A DNA stretch of 64,000 nt from Sphingorhabdus sp. Alg231-15 (GCF_900149705.1 NZ_LT703001.1:496001-560000), one strand, 5' to 3'. Shown: positions 1 through 9,229, numbered from the stretch's first letter. Notes: a model not told the origin generated them from the letters alone. Program-made: numbers and translations.

Positions 1-637
1 CTGGGCGAAAGACCTGAACGAAATAGCGTGTCGACTTTCGATCAGCCAGCCGGCTCACAATTGGAATAAAATAGGTTCTTTGGCTATCCAGCACCAGATT
101 GCGATTTATTGTCGCCAGTTTCTGCCAATCCAAAACGCCATCGAGCTTGACGGGGCCTTCCTCGGGTTCTGCAAAGGGAATGCTTCCAACATCGATATTC
201 TGAATTTTCCCTTCTTCATCGGGAAGCAGCATCGTCAGGATAAAGGTTACCATCACGGCTATAGCCGCCAAACCCGAAAGGATAAAGAAACTCAGCATCG
301 ACCGACGCGTTTTACCCATGGCCTGCTTAGCTTGTTCCTGAAGGGTTAGCTCAGGTTGATCTTGTTCCTTCTTTTTTCTGAGACGGAACACCAGCCACAG
401 AATAAGAAGCAGCAATAGAGTTAGCAAAAGTACAGGCAATGCAACGGTTAACAGCGGAAAATAATTTCCGAACCAGGAAAACTGCCACTCAGCTAGGCGT
501 GAAACCAAGCCTCGATAGAATATCGATTGTGGCAAAAGTACTAGAAAGACAAATAGCGCGAAGGCAATGGCTACCGGTACAATATTGCTACGCAAAGATG
601 CAAGAAATCGAGATTCAGTTTTTTCGGCCATTTTCAT
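1..637 (-). CDS. Membrane protein of unknown function, 3' part cut off by the left edge
   Basis: An open frame of 212 codons runs leftward from ATG at 637 (or ATG at 631) and leaves the window without a stop, so the C-terminus is missing. Three hydrophobic segments lie near residues 18-36, 61-85 and 115-137. A charged RLRKKK stretch follows the second, and after the third comes an acidic, probably soluble region. The purine-rich GGGGG lies directly before the first ATG and about 9 bases before the second, which favours 631 as the start. The gene lies 166 bases downstream of the wall hydrolase on the same strand, so the two could be co-transcribed. I do not recognise the family. Confidence 0.75.
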   Translation of the reverse strand, partial: MKMAEKTESRFLASLRSNIVPVAIAFALFVFLVLLPQSIFYRGLVSRLAEWQFSWFGNYFPLLTVALPVLLLTLLLLLILWLVFRLRKKKEQDQPELTLQEQAKQAMGKTRRSMLSFFILSGLAAIAVMVTFILTMLLPDEEGKIQNIDVGSIPFAEPEEGPVKLDGVLDWQKLATINRNLVLDSQRTYFIPIVSRLADRKSTRYFVQVFRP

Positions 638-803
638 ACCCCCGCTGAGCAATTATCCGGCATCTATCAAGGTGTCTAGAGATTTATGCAATTTCAACTT
701 TAGGCCTGACACTCCGTTTGGCAAAAAGGATGAACTGACCGGTCTTTTATAAATTTATTCCCATTTTACATGCGTTTACCATCATTCTATCGATTGCACT
801 ACC

Positions 804-1883
804 CTAGTCGAGGATCAAAGTCCCCTTGTCATTGTCTGCAGCTAGTGTGCCTTTTACGTCATCTTCCGCGAGCCCGCTATCGTCCGCAATAGCAGCCGGT
901 TGATCGCCTGTATCGAACTTCGGGGCAAGGATCGGGTCAATTTCAGGAACGTAGGTCATTTCATTTTCGGTTGGGTCCGTTTCGATATCAAGTTCATCGG
1001 TAACATCCATCCCACCTTCGACCATCTCAACCTCCGACAAATCTTCGCCGCTATAATCCTGCGTAAAGGCAGCCCTCTTGCCCCAGTAACCTGACCAACG
1101 ATAGAATATGTGTGATCCCACAGTCTTTATTTTGTCGAGGTTTTTCGCCCAATACGGCACGATCCAAACGGTGTGATAATGGGTGGCAGTGCCCACGCTG
1201 GGTTCTACGGTTCCGGAGATCGCATCAGCCGCAATATTCTGTATGCGTTTCCATAATGCTGGATTGGGTACGCGAGCAAGGGAGCCATCGCATGTGAATG
1301 AGAATTGGCAGCCGGTCGAACGTTGGGATCCTTGAAACACAACGCCACAAATATTGTTGGGATATGCGGGATGCCGGACCCTGTTCAGTACGACTTGAGC
1401 AACCGCCCGCTGTCCTCGCTCTGCCTCAATTGCCGCCTCATAATAAATAGCCGAGGTGAGGCAATTGATAGCCGTGCTGCGGGACAATTCCATAGCAACA
1501 GTTCCTGGTACGACAAACGGCCTAGCAGGCGTAATCTTCTCTTGCGATTCAGGTACAGATTTATTTAGCGCTATCGCTTCTTCAGGACTGAGCGCGAGTG
1601 TTAATCCATCTTCCTTGCTGAGCATGTCGTCGGGCAATCCGGGCAGTGCAGGCAATTGTCGGTCTGTGGGACTATCTAGTGCTACTGACGCCACTTTGTC
1701 CTTACGAGGCCAGATATCTTCCCAAAAAGACGATGGCGATAGGAACAGACTGAGTATTGGTATCAGACAAAAAAGAAGGATGAACAATATGATCAGACGC
1801 CGCCGTGAACGCCAGCTGCGTACGGGCCGGCTGTTTCCGGCAAATTCTTCATCGGTGTCAGGCAATTTCATATTTTCAACCAT
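804..1883 (-). CDS. SleB/CwlJ-type cell wall hydrolase, membrane-anchored
   Basis: This 359-residue protein has one N-terminal transmembrane helix (about residues 30-50, after an Arg-rich RSWRSRRR stretch) and a periplasmic Hydrolase_2 (SleB) domain at about 135-270. The domain is recognised by the AIYYEAAIEAERGQRAVAQV segment, whose first Glu after the tyrosines is the presumed lytic-transglycosylase-like acid, followed by VVLNRV and by GCQFSF. The C-terminal 80 residues are acidic and low in complexity. In proteobacteria this family remodels peptidoglycan and has no link to sporulation. The start is ATG 1883; a second ATG at 1871 is possible and neither has a clear Shine-Dalgarno. It diverges from the exosortase operon. 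Confidence 0.85.
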   Translation of the reverse strand: MVENMKLPDTDEEFAGNSRPVRSWRSRRRLIILFILLFCLIPILSLFLSPSSFWEDIWPRKDKVASVALDSPTDRQLPALPGLPDDMLSKEDGLTLALSPEEAIALNKSVPESQEKITPARPFVVPGTVAMELSRSTAINCLTSAIYYEAAIEAERGQRAVAQVVLNRVRHPAYPNNICGVVFQGSQRSTGCQFSFTCDGSLARVPNPALWKRIQNIAADAISGTVEPSVGTATHYHTVWIVPYWAKNLDKIKTVGSHIFYRWSGYWGKRAAFTQDYSGEDLSEVEMVEGGMDVTDELDIETDPTENEMTYVPEIDPILAPKFDTGDQPAAIADDSGLAEDDVKGTLAADNDKGTLILD

Positions 1884-2247
1884 GTGGCGAAATCAATCGC
1901 ACGCAACTCTATTCATCATCATGTAGCCGCCCCGTACAACGAAATTAGCCAGAAAGGGAAGTACAGACTGATATCCAAACAGTCCGGCGTTCGGTCTGAC
2001 CCTGAAACATCAATAGCCATAGCATGTGGCTTAACCAATAAAGAAATAGTGGCAAGGATGTACCGAATTAGAACAACCAGATTCCGATAAACATAGCCTG
2101 TCTGTTTGTCTGGAAACCGCGTAAAAGATATGATACGCCTCCAATTCACAATATCGTGAAGTCTATAAACATCAACTGGTTACGTTATCATCATGCATGG
2201 TAATCATGGCAGATCTTCTGCCTTCAAGCCAATAAGGGCAACAACAT
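1884..2247. other. 364-base divergent intergenic region upstream of the exosortase gene
   Basis: No convincing gene was found between the wall hydrolase and the exosortase. The right part holds a GG-N10-GC element that could be a sigma-54 promoter (separate entry) and an AAGGG Shine-Dalgarno at 2234-2238. On the plus strand, around 2025-2087, a short frame reads GLTNKEIVARMY, which resembles the helix-turn-helix of LuxR regulators. It stops at once and no DNA-contact C-terminal helix follows, so it is noted only as a possible remnant. Confidence 0.5.
2207..2222 (+). promoter_or_regulatory. Candidate sigma-54 (-24/-12) promoter of the exosortase operon
   Basis: The bases read TGGCAG-ATCTT-CTGCC, giving the GG-N10-GC spacing of the RpoN consensus TGGCAC-N5-TTGCA with three mismatches. 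It is also a short inverted repeat (GGCAGA/TCTGCC). A start site about 12 bases downstream would leave a short leader holding the AAGGG ribosome site before ATG 2248. RpoN control with PrsK/PrsR is known for some PEP-CTERM/exosortase loci, but no regulator of that kind is in this window. Confidence 0.35.
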
Positions 2248-3126
2248 ATGTCTAGTTTGACCGCTCGGTCCAGCCTGCCCAGTATGAATTTGGCCAATAT
2301 CCTGCTGATATTGGGTTTGATCGCTATCATTGTTCCGACGATGATGTTCGTTTCCCAAGAAAGCTGGTCCCAGGAGACCGGGGCGCACGGACCGATTGTT
2401 TTGTTTACAGGCCTTTGGCTGCTCAGGCGGAGATGGTTGGTCGCCAAGCCGGTTATGAAACCGGCCCCTACCCTGCCAGTGGTAGTGCTTGCGACAATAT
2501 TCCTGCCGCTTTTCCTCTTCGCACGCATAACCCAGATCATCGAAATCGAAGGTTATTTGATGTATGGATTGGTGCTGATCGCGCTCTACAGTGTGGTTGG
2601 ACAGTCAGCAATGAAGGTGATGTGGTTCCCGCTCTTCTACATGGTATTTGTGTTTCCACCGCCTGATACATTGATTGTACTCATAACCCAGCCCCTCAAG
2701 ATATTGATATCGGAGTTGGCCATCGGATTTCTTCATATGCTCGGATATCCGATTGGCGGTGCCGGGGTGATGATTCAGATTGGCCAATATCAGTTGTTGG
2801 TTGCCGCAGCGTGTTCCGGCCTGAACTCACTGGTTTCTCTATCCGCTATCTCACTATTTTACATATATGTGCGACATCAGGCGAACTGGCGCTATTCTCT
2901 GCTTTTGAGCTTCATGATCATCCCAGTCGCGATTATTGCAAATTTCATTCGGGTCTTGATCCTCATTTTATTGACTTACCATTCGGGTGAAGCCGCAGCG
3001 CAAGGCTTCCTTCACAATTTTGCCGGTGTCACGATGTTCATGATCGCCGTTCTGACAATATTTGCCATTGATAGCGTTTTGGAGCCGATCTGGCGGCGGT
3101 TTAACGACAAGAAGGTACAAGTATGA
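2248..3126 (+). CDS. Exosortase, eight-helix membrane transpeptidase (XrtA/XrtV group)
   Basis: Exosortases cut C-terminal PEP-CTERM signals on exported proteins and attach or release them at the envelope, usually alongside EPS. This 292-residue protein is polytopic and shows the family catalytic triad in order: Cys189 in AAACSGLNSL, Arg235 in NFIRVLI and His256 in HNFAG. The length fits a stand-alone exosortase without a fused EpsI domain. The adjoining EpsI (4-base ATGA overlap) and the small accessory gene at 3887 point to the sphingomonad type often called XrtV, but that subtype is an inference. The start is ATG 2248 with AAGGG 9 bases upstream. The likely substrate in this window is the metalloprotease at 24768-26012. 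Confidence 0.9.
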   Translation: MSSLTARSSLPSMNLANILLILGLIAIIVPTMMFVSQESWSQETGAHGPIVLFTGLWLLRRRWLVAKPVMKPAPTLPVVVLATIFLPLFLFARITQIIEIEGYLMYGLVLIALYSVVGQSAMKVMWFPLFYMVFVFPPPDTLIVLITQPLKILISELAIGFLHMLGYPIGGAGVMIQIGQYQLLVAAACSGLNSLVSLSAISLFYIYVRHQANWRYSLLLSFMIIPVAIIANFIRVLILILLTYHSGEAAAQGFLHNFAGVTMFMIAVLTIFAIDSVLEPIWRRFNDKKVQV

Positions 3127-3854
3127 CTGCTGAAACATCAGGTGATGGTGACCTATCAAACTTGGAAACAGGCCAGAAAACTCTTGTTAACAGGCGCCAC
3201 CTGGTCATGGGCGGCGCCTTCTGTCTCGCCGCTGGGCTGGCTTATGCACGCACACCTCAGGTCATATTCCCGGTTGTCAAAAAAGACGATTTTGAAAAAC
3301 TGATCCCGGAAACCATCGGTCCATGGCAGTTTGAGACGTCCAGCGGTGTGGTCCTGCCGCCTCCGGATGCTTTGTCTGATCGGCTCTATGACAATCTGGT
3401 CACGCGAGTTTATTCGGCACCCGAAGACCCGCCGATCATGTTTTTGACGGCCTATAGCAATACCCAGGACGGCGTTTTGCAGGTACACCGCCCAGAAATT
3501 TGCTATCCCGCTGGCGGATATGAACTAACACCAACCCAGCCAGTCACTATTGAAGATGGCCTCGGTAGTAAGATTCAAGCCAACATGTTCACAGCAACAG
3601 GGCGTGGTCGGACTGAGCACGTACTCTACTGGACCCGGATTGGGAACGAGTTCCCGCTTGCTTGGAGCCAGCAACGCATGGCCGTTATTCGTGCCAACCT
3701 ACGCGGTATTATACCTGATGGTGTGCTGGTCCGGGCCTCACTGATCGCACCAACAATGGATGAGGCAATGCCCCATTTGTCGCGATTTGCCGCTCAATTG
3801 AATAAGGGGATGAACAAACAGGGGCGGGCACTGTTGAGTGGCATCAAAAGCTGA
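3123..3854 (+). CDS. EpsI family exosortase-associated protein
   Basis: This 243-residue protein carries one N-terminal hydrophobic segment (about 25-45) and a periplasmic EpsI domain (about 50-230). The family signature HRPEICYPAGGY is at about 121-132, near a Trp-rich YWTRIGNEFP stretch. EpsI proteins accompany exosortases, either fused to them or encoded directly downstream; their biochemical role is unsettled. Its ATG overlaps the exosortase TGA by four bases, so the two are probably translationally coupled. Confidence 0.88.
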   Translation: MTAETSGDGDLSNLETGQKTLVNRRHLVMGGAFCLAAGLAYARTPQVIFPVVKKDDFEKLIPETIGPWQFETSSGVVLPPPDALSDRLYDNLVTRVYSAPEDPPIMFLTAYSNTQDGVLQVHRPEICYPAGGYELTPTQPVTIEDGLGSKIQANMFTATGRGRTEHVLYWTRIGNEFPLAWSQQRMAVIRANLRGIIPDGVLVRASLIAPTMDEAMPHLSRFAAQLNKGMNKQGRALLSGIKS

Positions 3855-3886
3855 AGCTCTCGGCCGAGAAAATCAAGCGGCGCTGA

Positions 3887-4141
3887 CTATTCCTCGGGAC
3901 GGTTGAACTTCTCGAACGGTTTTAAAACCATCATGATATAGGTTATGACCGTAGCAATCACTGCAACCGCAGCCAATTGATAGCCTTCGTTACCAAGGTA
4001 GTTTGCACCAGCGCAACCAACAGAAGCAACCAGATACTGCCACAAATGATCAGGTGGATCGTCCTCGACTGATCGGTCTAGAAATAATACGATCAAACCG
4101 CCAAAAATGGCTACTGTTAGCCAATCGTAAATGGTTTCCAA
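3887..4141 (-). CDS. Small two-helix membrane protein, probable XrtV sorting-system accessory protein
   Basis: The 84-residue protein has an N-terminal hydrophobic helix (about 8-20), a conserved-looking DDPPDHLWQYLVASVGCAGA segment and a C-terminal helix (about 55-75). From memory it matches a small protein found beside XrtV-type exosortases in sphingomonads; its biochemical function is not known. It sits convergent to epsI (32 bases apart) and divergent from the PPIase gene, with a 12-base palindrome TCTCGGCCGAGA at 3858-3869 in the gap. It starts at ATG 4141. Confidence 0.7.
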   Translation of the reverse strand: METIYDWLTVAIFGGLIVLFLDRSVEDDPPDHLWQYLVASVGCAGANYLGNEGYQLAAVAVIATVITYIMMVLKPFEKFNRPEE

Positions 4142-4248
4142 TCTAGCCTCCCGTTGCTATAAACGCCTCTGTATATTTTAAAAGAGTTTCAAACAAGCCA
4201 ATGATTCGTTTTGTCTTTTAACTGGACAAAATTTCAGGAGAAGTAACT

Positions 4249-5145
4249 GTGACTATGACCCTTTCTGCAAAATCCCGCGCTTTGATGTGCCTAACCGCTG
4301 GTGCCCTGGTACTGGCTGGCTGCGAAAAATCTGCGGAAGGTCAGGTCGCTGCGGTCGTGAATAGTGAAGAAATCACGTTGCAAGAGATTAATGCTGCCCT
4401 GAATGAAACGAATATTCCCGAGGGTGCAGACAAGAAGAAACTGCAACAAAATGCGCTCCAGCAGATTGTTGAGCGCCGGTTGCTGGCACAAGCGGCAAAG
4501 GAAAGCGGCATTGATCAGGATCCCGCTTATTTGATCCGGCAACGCCAATTGAGTGAAGCGCTGCTTGTTCAGATGTATGCCGATAAAGCTGGCTCCACGC
4601 TGAAAGTACCGGACCAGGCCGCGATTGATCGCTATACGGAAGCGCATCCTTTCTCTTTTGCCAATCGGACAGTCTATGCCGTGGACCAGATTATATTCCC
4701 CTCACCTGCCAATCTTGGCGATCTCAAGAAGCTGGAAGTTGCCAACACGCTTGAAGACGTACAGAAGATATTGACAGAAATGGGTATCCAGTTCGCCCGC
4801 AAATCTGCGCAAATGGACTCTGTTCAGGTCCCGCCTGCCATGATGGCGCAAATTGTATCTCTCGATCCTGGGGAGCCCTTCGTGATTCCGACCGGCGCAA
4901 CGGTGACGGCGAGCGTGATCAAGGCACAGCAAAAGGTGCCCTATAATGCCGATCAGGCCGGTCCTGTTGCCGTAAAGGCCATTCGGAACGAAGAAATGGC
5001 CAAGATCATGAAGCAGCGTCTTGCCGAAGCTAAAACCAAAGCTGAAATCACCTATCAGTCCGGATTTGAACCGGCCAAGGACGCAGGCGAAACTGCGGAG
5101 ACTCCAGCTGCAGTACCAGAAGCCGTTGAAGTCCCTGCGGGCTAG
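4249..5145 (+). CDS. EpsD-type peptidyl-prolyl cis-trans isomerase, lipoprotein
   Basis: The 298-residue protein has a lipoprotein signal with lipobox LAGC (Cys25), an N-terminal SurA/PrsA-like chaperone segment (EEITLQEINAAL ... QIVERRLLAQAA) and a parvulin-like C-terminal half, ending in an Ala/Glu/Pro-rich tail. EpsD-family isomerases are typical of exosortase-linked EPS loci, where they are thought to help fold exported proteins. The start is GTG 4249, chosen because AGGAG at 4236-4240 has ideal spacing to it; ATG 4255 would be too far. Its stop overlaps the stop of the convergent membrane gene (CTAG shared at 5142-5145). Confidence 0.85.
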   Translation: MTMTLSAKSRALMCLTAGALVLAGCEKSAEGQVAAVVNSEEITLQEINAALNETNIPEGADKKKLQQNALQQIVERRLLAQAAKESGIDQDPAYLIRQRQLSEALLVQMYADKAGSTLKVPDQAAIDRYTEAHPFSFANRTVYAVDQIIFPSPANLGDLKKLEVANTLEDVQKILTEMGIQFARKSAQMDSVQVPPAMMAQIVSLDPGEPFVIPTGATVTASVIKAQQKVPYNADQAGPVAVKAIRNEEMAKIMKQRLAEAKTKAEITYQSGFEPAKDAGETAETPAAVPEAVEVPAG

Positions 5146-6518
5146 TTTTCTGATACTTTCCGACGAACGACGAGACTTGCGGCTAGCACAAGCGCCGGAA
5201 GCAAAATAAACGCGTTCAAGAGCGCGTCTGTTGCAGCGATAATAACAACAGTGGAGATCGCAAAAGTCGGTGGAAGGGTAGCGCCTTCTTTCTCAGAAAT
5301 GCTGGTTTCCTCCGGCTGCCCGAACCACCTTGATAATATGGCAGCGATAGGCGAACCCAATGCCAGCAGCAAACCGATAAGGCCGAATTGTCCTGCCAGC
5401 AATAACGGGAGACCCCAAGGCCGTCTGCCCAATTCCGTCCACCAGTCCCATTGACCGGATCCGGCAACCAGATTTTCCCGGATCACCGGGATAGTCTTTT
5501 CGTCCTGCGATATGCGCCAGGATAAAGAACTGCGACCTGAAGTCCGTAACACACTCAAGGCAGTTTGCCCTACCGCTGTTTCCTTTGCCAAAGACCTTAA
5601 CGGTATGACGCCGCTGACATAGACAGTCGCTCCGAGCAATAAAAGAACCAGACCCGGAATGGCAATTTTTCTCAGATGGCGAAGAAATTGTGAGAAATAT
5701 AGTGCCGCGATACCGACCAACATCAGGAATATGGCGCCGATCGATTGTGACGCCATGGCGAGCAGAAACAAGATAATCGCAGGCCAGACCCTTGTTCTTT
5801 TGCCGCCTTCCACTGGTGTTGATCTATACCGCCATATCGCTAAGACCGCCATAGATGCCATCCACAATCCATATTGATTGCCATCCTCAAACATCATCAG
5901 CGGTCGATATCCGATATAGCGCTCTGCTCCGACTGCTGCGAAAGGATGCGCGCCGTAGAGCAGTTCATATAGCCGAAGACCAGACATCCCTTCGATAAGC
6001 GCAAAAGGGACAAGCAAGAGCGTCAGTCCAATCAGAATATCAATCAGAACGCACTGCCCTTCCCGATCCCGATAATAAGCGCGGCCCAGAAACCAGGGAA
6101 TGGCCCAGACACCCGTAAGATAGAGACTGGATTGCCATCCGACTGGGCTTGCGTCGACAAATATTGTTTGCACAACTGGCCAAAGACACCATCCTAGCAT
6201 TGGCACATCCACTAGCGTCGGGCGAAAGCGAAGCAGGGATCTGCCATCAAATAAAAGCGCACCAGTCAGGGCTGCCACACTGGCAATCCAAGCTTTGGAA
6301 ATCAGCGCATCGCTGGGCAGCGCGGTTGTAATAATCCAATAGGGCGACAAGGCGGTCGTCCCGGCAAAATGGGACTGCATGGCAGGATAATGGGATACTG
6401 GAAGGAATAACAAGCCAGCAAAATAGACTATTGCTACCGCTTGAACTGGACGCAATATCGCAAAGCAAGCTATTCCTGTCAGGAAGAATGCGATATAGAT
6501 TATTGATATTGCATCCAT
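5142..6518 (-). CDS. O-antigen ligase/polymerase-like polytopic membrane protein
   Basis: A 458-residue protein with about 10-12 hydrophobic segments and a larger central periplasmic loop region (SLYLTGVWAIPWFLGRAYY ... FEDGNQYGLWMA). The topology resembles Wzy polymerases and WaaL ligases, which act on undecaprenyl-linked sugars at the outer face of the inner membrane. The frame is open further upstream, but ATG 6518 has GGAG seven bases before it whereas ATG 6551 has none, so 6518 is chosen. It diverges from the gene at 6575. A second ligase-like gene lies at 26510; which one polymerises is not decided by sequence. Confidence 0.72.
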   Translation of the reverse strand: MDAISIIYIAFFLTGIACFAILRPVQAVAIVYFAGLLFLPVSHYPAMQSHFAGTTALSPYWIITTALPSDALISKAWIASVAALTGALLFDGRSLLRFRPTLVDVPMLGWCLWPVVQTIFVDASPVGWQSSLYLTGVWAIPWFLGRAYYRDREGQCVLIDILIGLTLLLVPFALIEGMSGLRLYELLYGAHPFAAVGAERYIGYRPLMMFEDGNQYGLWMASMAVLAIWRYRSTPVEGGKRTRVWPAIILFLLAMASQSIGAIFLMLVGIAALYFSQFLRHLRKIAIPGLVLLLLGATVYVSGVIPLRSLAKETAVGQTALSVLRTSGRSSLSWRISQDEKTIPVIRENLVAGSGQWDWWTELGRRPWGLPLLLAGQFGLIGLLLALGSPIAAILSRWFGQPEETSISEKEGATLPPTFAISTVVIIAATDALLNAFILLPALVLAASLVVRRKVSEN

Positions 6519-6574
6519 AACTTCACTCCGGTCCCACAGGTGCAGGTCCATTGCTATAGGGTTATAAAATTGAA

Positions 6575-7120
6575 ATGTCGCTATTCGATAATCCAACCCA
6601 AGCCTTTGGAATAGTCTTTTTCTCCTTCGCAGCGCTGAGCTGCGCCTTCGCGATGCGTATTGTTTTCTGGCGCTGGCTGGCAGTTCTATATCTGCTATTT
6701 GCAGCGGAGATTAGTTTGGGAGGGCGACACTTTTTCCATCTCAAAATGAATGACGTCATGCAATCAGTTGGAATCTACGCCGATCGCGCAATTGTCCAGT
6801 GGATACTGATAGTGGCGGTAATATCTGTCCTTCTTCTGTTTCTTTCCAGATACCGTGATTCTCTGGGCTCGATCGGTTATGTTGCTTTGTGGCGTAGTAC
6901 TGGAGGGGTTGCGACCGGTTTACTGTTGCTATTATTCGCTACCGAACTGATCTCGGTCCATGAAATTGATGCTTTTATATACCAGACCGTGTTCGGGGTT
7001 ATGCTGATTGGATGGATGTGGGCCACCTTGGCTATGGTGGTGGCCTCGGCCGCGTTCTTCGACCAGCGCCGGTCGAGATATTCCGCAAGTGATAAAGCAC
7101 AAGACAAAGAACCCGTTTGA
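6575..7120 (+). CDS. Conserved-looking polytopic membrane protein of unknown function
   Basis: This 181-residue protein has about five hydrophobic helices (near 10-27, 33-48, 73-90, 110-125 and 135-163) and a basic C-terminal tail RRSRYSASDKAQDKEPV. It starts at ATG 6575, 56 bases from the divergent ligase-like gene, and lies 55 bases upstream of a GT4 gene on the same strand. No enzymatic motif is visible. The position suggests a part in EPS assembly, which is inference only. Confidence 0.7.
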   Translation: MSLFDNPTQAFGIVFFSFAALSCAFAMRIVFWRWLAVLYLLFAAEISLGGRHFFHLKMNDVMQSVGIYADRAIVQWILIVAVISVLLLFLSRYRDSLGSIGYVALWRSTGGVATGLLLLLFATELISVHEIDAFIYQTVFGVMLIGWMWATLAMVVASAAFFDQRRSRYSASDKAQDKEPV

Positions 7121-7175
7121 TTTCACCGCCGAGTACGGTAACGCGTCAAGGCAATTCAGGGGTTATGGGACAGTC

Positions 7176-8267
7176 ATGAGATTATTATTCGCTCTACCGG
7201 GATTTCATCGGTACGAACGCGGCGCTGAGGTGGCATTGCTGTCGGTTGCAGCGCAGCTTGCCCGAACTGGTGATGATGTTACCGTTATTGGGTCCGGTGA
7301 AGCCAAGCCGGATGATCCCTATAAGTTTATTCATGCTGGCTCGGTTCGCCGGGAGAATTTTGAAAAATTCCCATTTTTGCCACCTTTTCGAAGCGAAACT
7401 GTTTACGAAGAGGCCACATTTGCACCGAACCTTGCCCTGAAATACAAGCCTGCAGACTATGACGCGGTGCTGACTTGCTCTTTTCCGTTTACCAACATGA
7501 CACTGCGCCGCCCGACCGTCGGCGGGAAAAAACCGCTAAACATATTCGTGACACAAAATGGCGAATGGCCCGCGATTTCCAACGATGCAGAATATCGTTT
7601 CTTTTCCTGCGACGGCTTGGTTTGTACCAATCCGGACTATTACGAAAACAACAAGGACAAATGGAATTGCGCAGTTATCCCTAACGGTATCTCAACCGAC
7701 CGATTTCAACTGGGGCCGGGTGACAGGGCCAAACTGGGCTTTCCAGAAAATCAAAAAATTGTCTTAATGGTGAGCGCCCTAATCCCAACAAAAAGGGTGA
7801 TGGATGGAATTCGGGCGGTTGCACCGATGGAGGACACACATCTTGTTGTCGCCGGTGACGGGCCCATGCGTGACGAGGTCAAGGCGTTGGCTGCAGAATT
7901 ACTACCAGATCGCTTTACCCAGTTGACGGTGACACCGGATCAGATGCCCACGCTGTATCAATCTGCTGATGTTTTCTTGCATCTGTCGCTACTAGAATCC
8001 TTCGGCAACGTGTTTCCAGAGGCCATGGCCTGTGGTCTGCCGATTGTGGGGCATGACACACCTCGCCTTCGCTGGATCGTTGGCGATGATGAGTTTCTTG
8101 TCGACACCCAAAAAATACCAAACATCACTCTGGCGCTAGCAGAAGCGCTTGCTGCTAGAGAAGCCTCACCAGCACAAGTATCGGAACGCGCAACCAGCTT
8201 CGCTTGGTCAAATATTGCTGATCAATATCGTGATTTTTTAAGCGGTTTGCTGCGGGATCGCACCTAG
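7176..8267 (+). CDS. Glycosyltransferase family 4
   Basis: This 363-residue GT-B fold enzyme probably transfers a sugar from a nucleotide donor to a lipid-linked EPS intermediate in the cytoplasm. Seen in it: a glycine-rich N-terminal [11 protein letters not shown] loop, VIPNGI near the domain junction, [11 protein letters not shown], and the C-terminal E-x7-E motif in [18 protein letters not shown]. The frame is open back to 7008, but that extension overlaps the preceding gene and is Trp/Pro/Arg-rich; the natural start is ATG 7176 followed by [10 protein letters not shown]. Its last four bases overlap the convergent decarboxylase gene. Confidence 0.88.
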   Translation: MRLLFALPGFHRYERGAEVALLSVAAQLARTGDDVTVIGSGEAKPDDPYKFIHAGSVRRENFEKFPFLPPFRSETVYEEATFAPNLALKYKPADYDAVLTCSFPFTNMTLRRPTVGGKKPLNIFVTQNGEWPAISNDAEYRFFSCDGLVCTNPDYYENNKDKWNCAVIPNGISTDRFQLGPGDRAKLGFPENQKIVLMVSALIPTKRVMDGIRAVAPMEDTHLVVAGDGPMRDEVKALAAELLPDRFTQLTVTPDQMPTLYQSADVFLHLSLLESFGNVFPEAMACGLPIVGHDTPRLRWIVGDDEFLVDTQKIPNITLALAEALAAREASPAQVSERATSFAWSNIADQYRDFLSGLLRDRT

Positions 8268-9229
8268 GCAGGAATGGTATCCAGCTGTTCGAAATAAGCA
8301 ATGGTCTTTTCCAGACCTTCCTTCAATTCAATCGTTGGTTCCCAGCCCAATTCAGATTTTGCCAGTGTAATATCCGGCTGACGCTGCTTCGGATCATCCT
8401 GCGGTAACGGTAAGTCGATGATTTTCGATCCCGAATTCGTCATCTCAACGACCAGCTCAGCTAACTCACGAATGGAAAACTCGTTAGGATTGCCGATATT
8501 CACCGGGCCGGTGAACCCTTCCTTACTGTTCATTAGCTTCATGAGTCCGTCGACCAGATTATCAACATAGCAAAAGCTGCGGGTTTGGCTGCCATTTCCG
8601 AATATTGTAATATCTTCGCCACGAATAGCCTGCATGATGAAGTTTGAAACAACCCGTCCATCCGATGGGTGCATGCGTGGGCCATAGGTGTTGAAAATGC
8701 GTGCGACCTTTATCTCGATGCCATGTTGACGATTATAGTCGAAGAAGAGCGTTTCTGCGCATCGTTTGCCTTCATCATAGCAGGAACGAATACCGATCGG
8801 GTTCACATTGCCCCAATAATCTTCGGTCTGCGGGTGAACAACAGGATCGCCGTAAACCTCACTAGTCGACGCTTGCAAGATCCGACATTTCAATCGTTTG
8901 GCCAGGCCCAGCATATTGATCGCTCCGTGGACGGATACCTTGGTCGTCTGCACGGGATCATGTTGATAGTGAATTGGCGACGCCGGACAGGCGAGATTGT
9001 AAATCTCGTCCACTTCAACAAAAAGTGGCAAGCAAATATCATGGCGCATGAATTCAAAGCGCGGATGTTGGAGCAGATGCGCGATATTGCTTTTCGAGCC
9101 TGTAAACAGATTGTCAACGCAAAGCACCTCATGGCCTTGTTCGATCAACCGGTCGATCAAATGAGAACCGAGAAAACCGCACCCACCGGTAACCAATACA
9201 CGTTTTTGTGAAAAATAATCGCGGCTCAT
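8264..9229 (-). CDS. UDP-glucuronate decarboxylase (UDP-xylose synthase), NAD-dependent
   Basis: The enzyme makes UDP-xylose from UDP-glucuronate and so supplies a pentose donor. The 321-residue protein is an extended short-chain dehydrogenase: Rossmann motif [10 protein letters not shown] (14-23), the UXS-specific [10 protein letters not shown] (80-89), TSEVYGDP (122-129), and the catalytic pair Tyr151/Lys155 in [18 protein letters not shown] and [12 protein letters not shown] are substrate-site segments typical of this subfamily. It lacks the N-terminal membrane anchor of animal UXS. ATG 9229 has GGAG seven bases upstream. It implies that xylose, or a sugar derived from it, is part of the local polysaccharide. 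Confidence 0.92.
   Translation of the reverse strand: MSRDYFSQKRVLVTGGCGFLGSHLIDRLIEQGHEVLCVDNLFTGSKSNIAHLLQHPRFEFMRHDICLPLFVEVDEIYNLACPASPIHYQHDPVQTTKVSVHGAINMLGLAKRLKCRILQASTSEVYGDPVVHPQTEDYWGNVNPIGIRSCYDEGKRCAETLFFDYNRQHGIEIKVARIFNTYGPRMHPSDGRVVSNFIMQAIRGEDITIFGNGSQTRSFCYVDNLVDGLMKLMNSKEGFTGPVNIGNPNEFSIRELAELVVEMTNSGSKIIDLPLPQDDPKQRQPDITLAKSELGWEPTIELKEGLEKTIAYFEQLDTIPA

Noticed and set aside
804-1883. Reading the SleB-like gene as a spore-germination gene
   Set aside because: No sporulation gene is present, and SleB-domain wall hydrolases are common in non-sporulating alphaproteobacteria.
3858-3869. Palindrome TCTCGGCCGAGA as a terminator between epsI and the accessory gene
   Set aside because: It has no loop bases and no T-tract, so a stable hairpin is unlikely.
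7008-7175. Upstream extension of the GT4 gene
   Set aside because: It overlaps the preceding membrane gene and the translated sequence is unlike any GT4 N-terminus; ATG 7176 fits the family.
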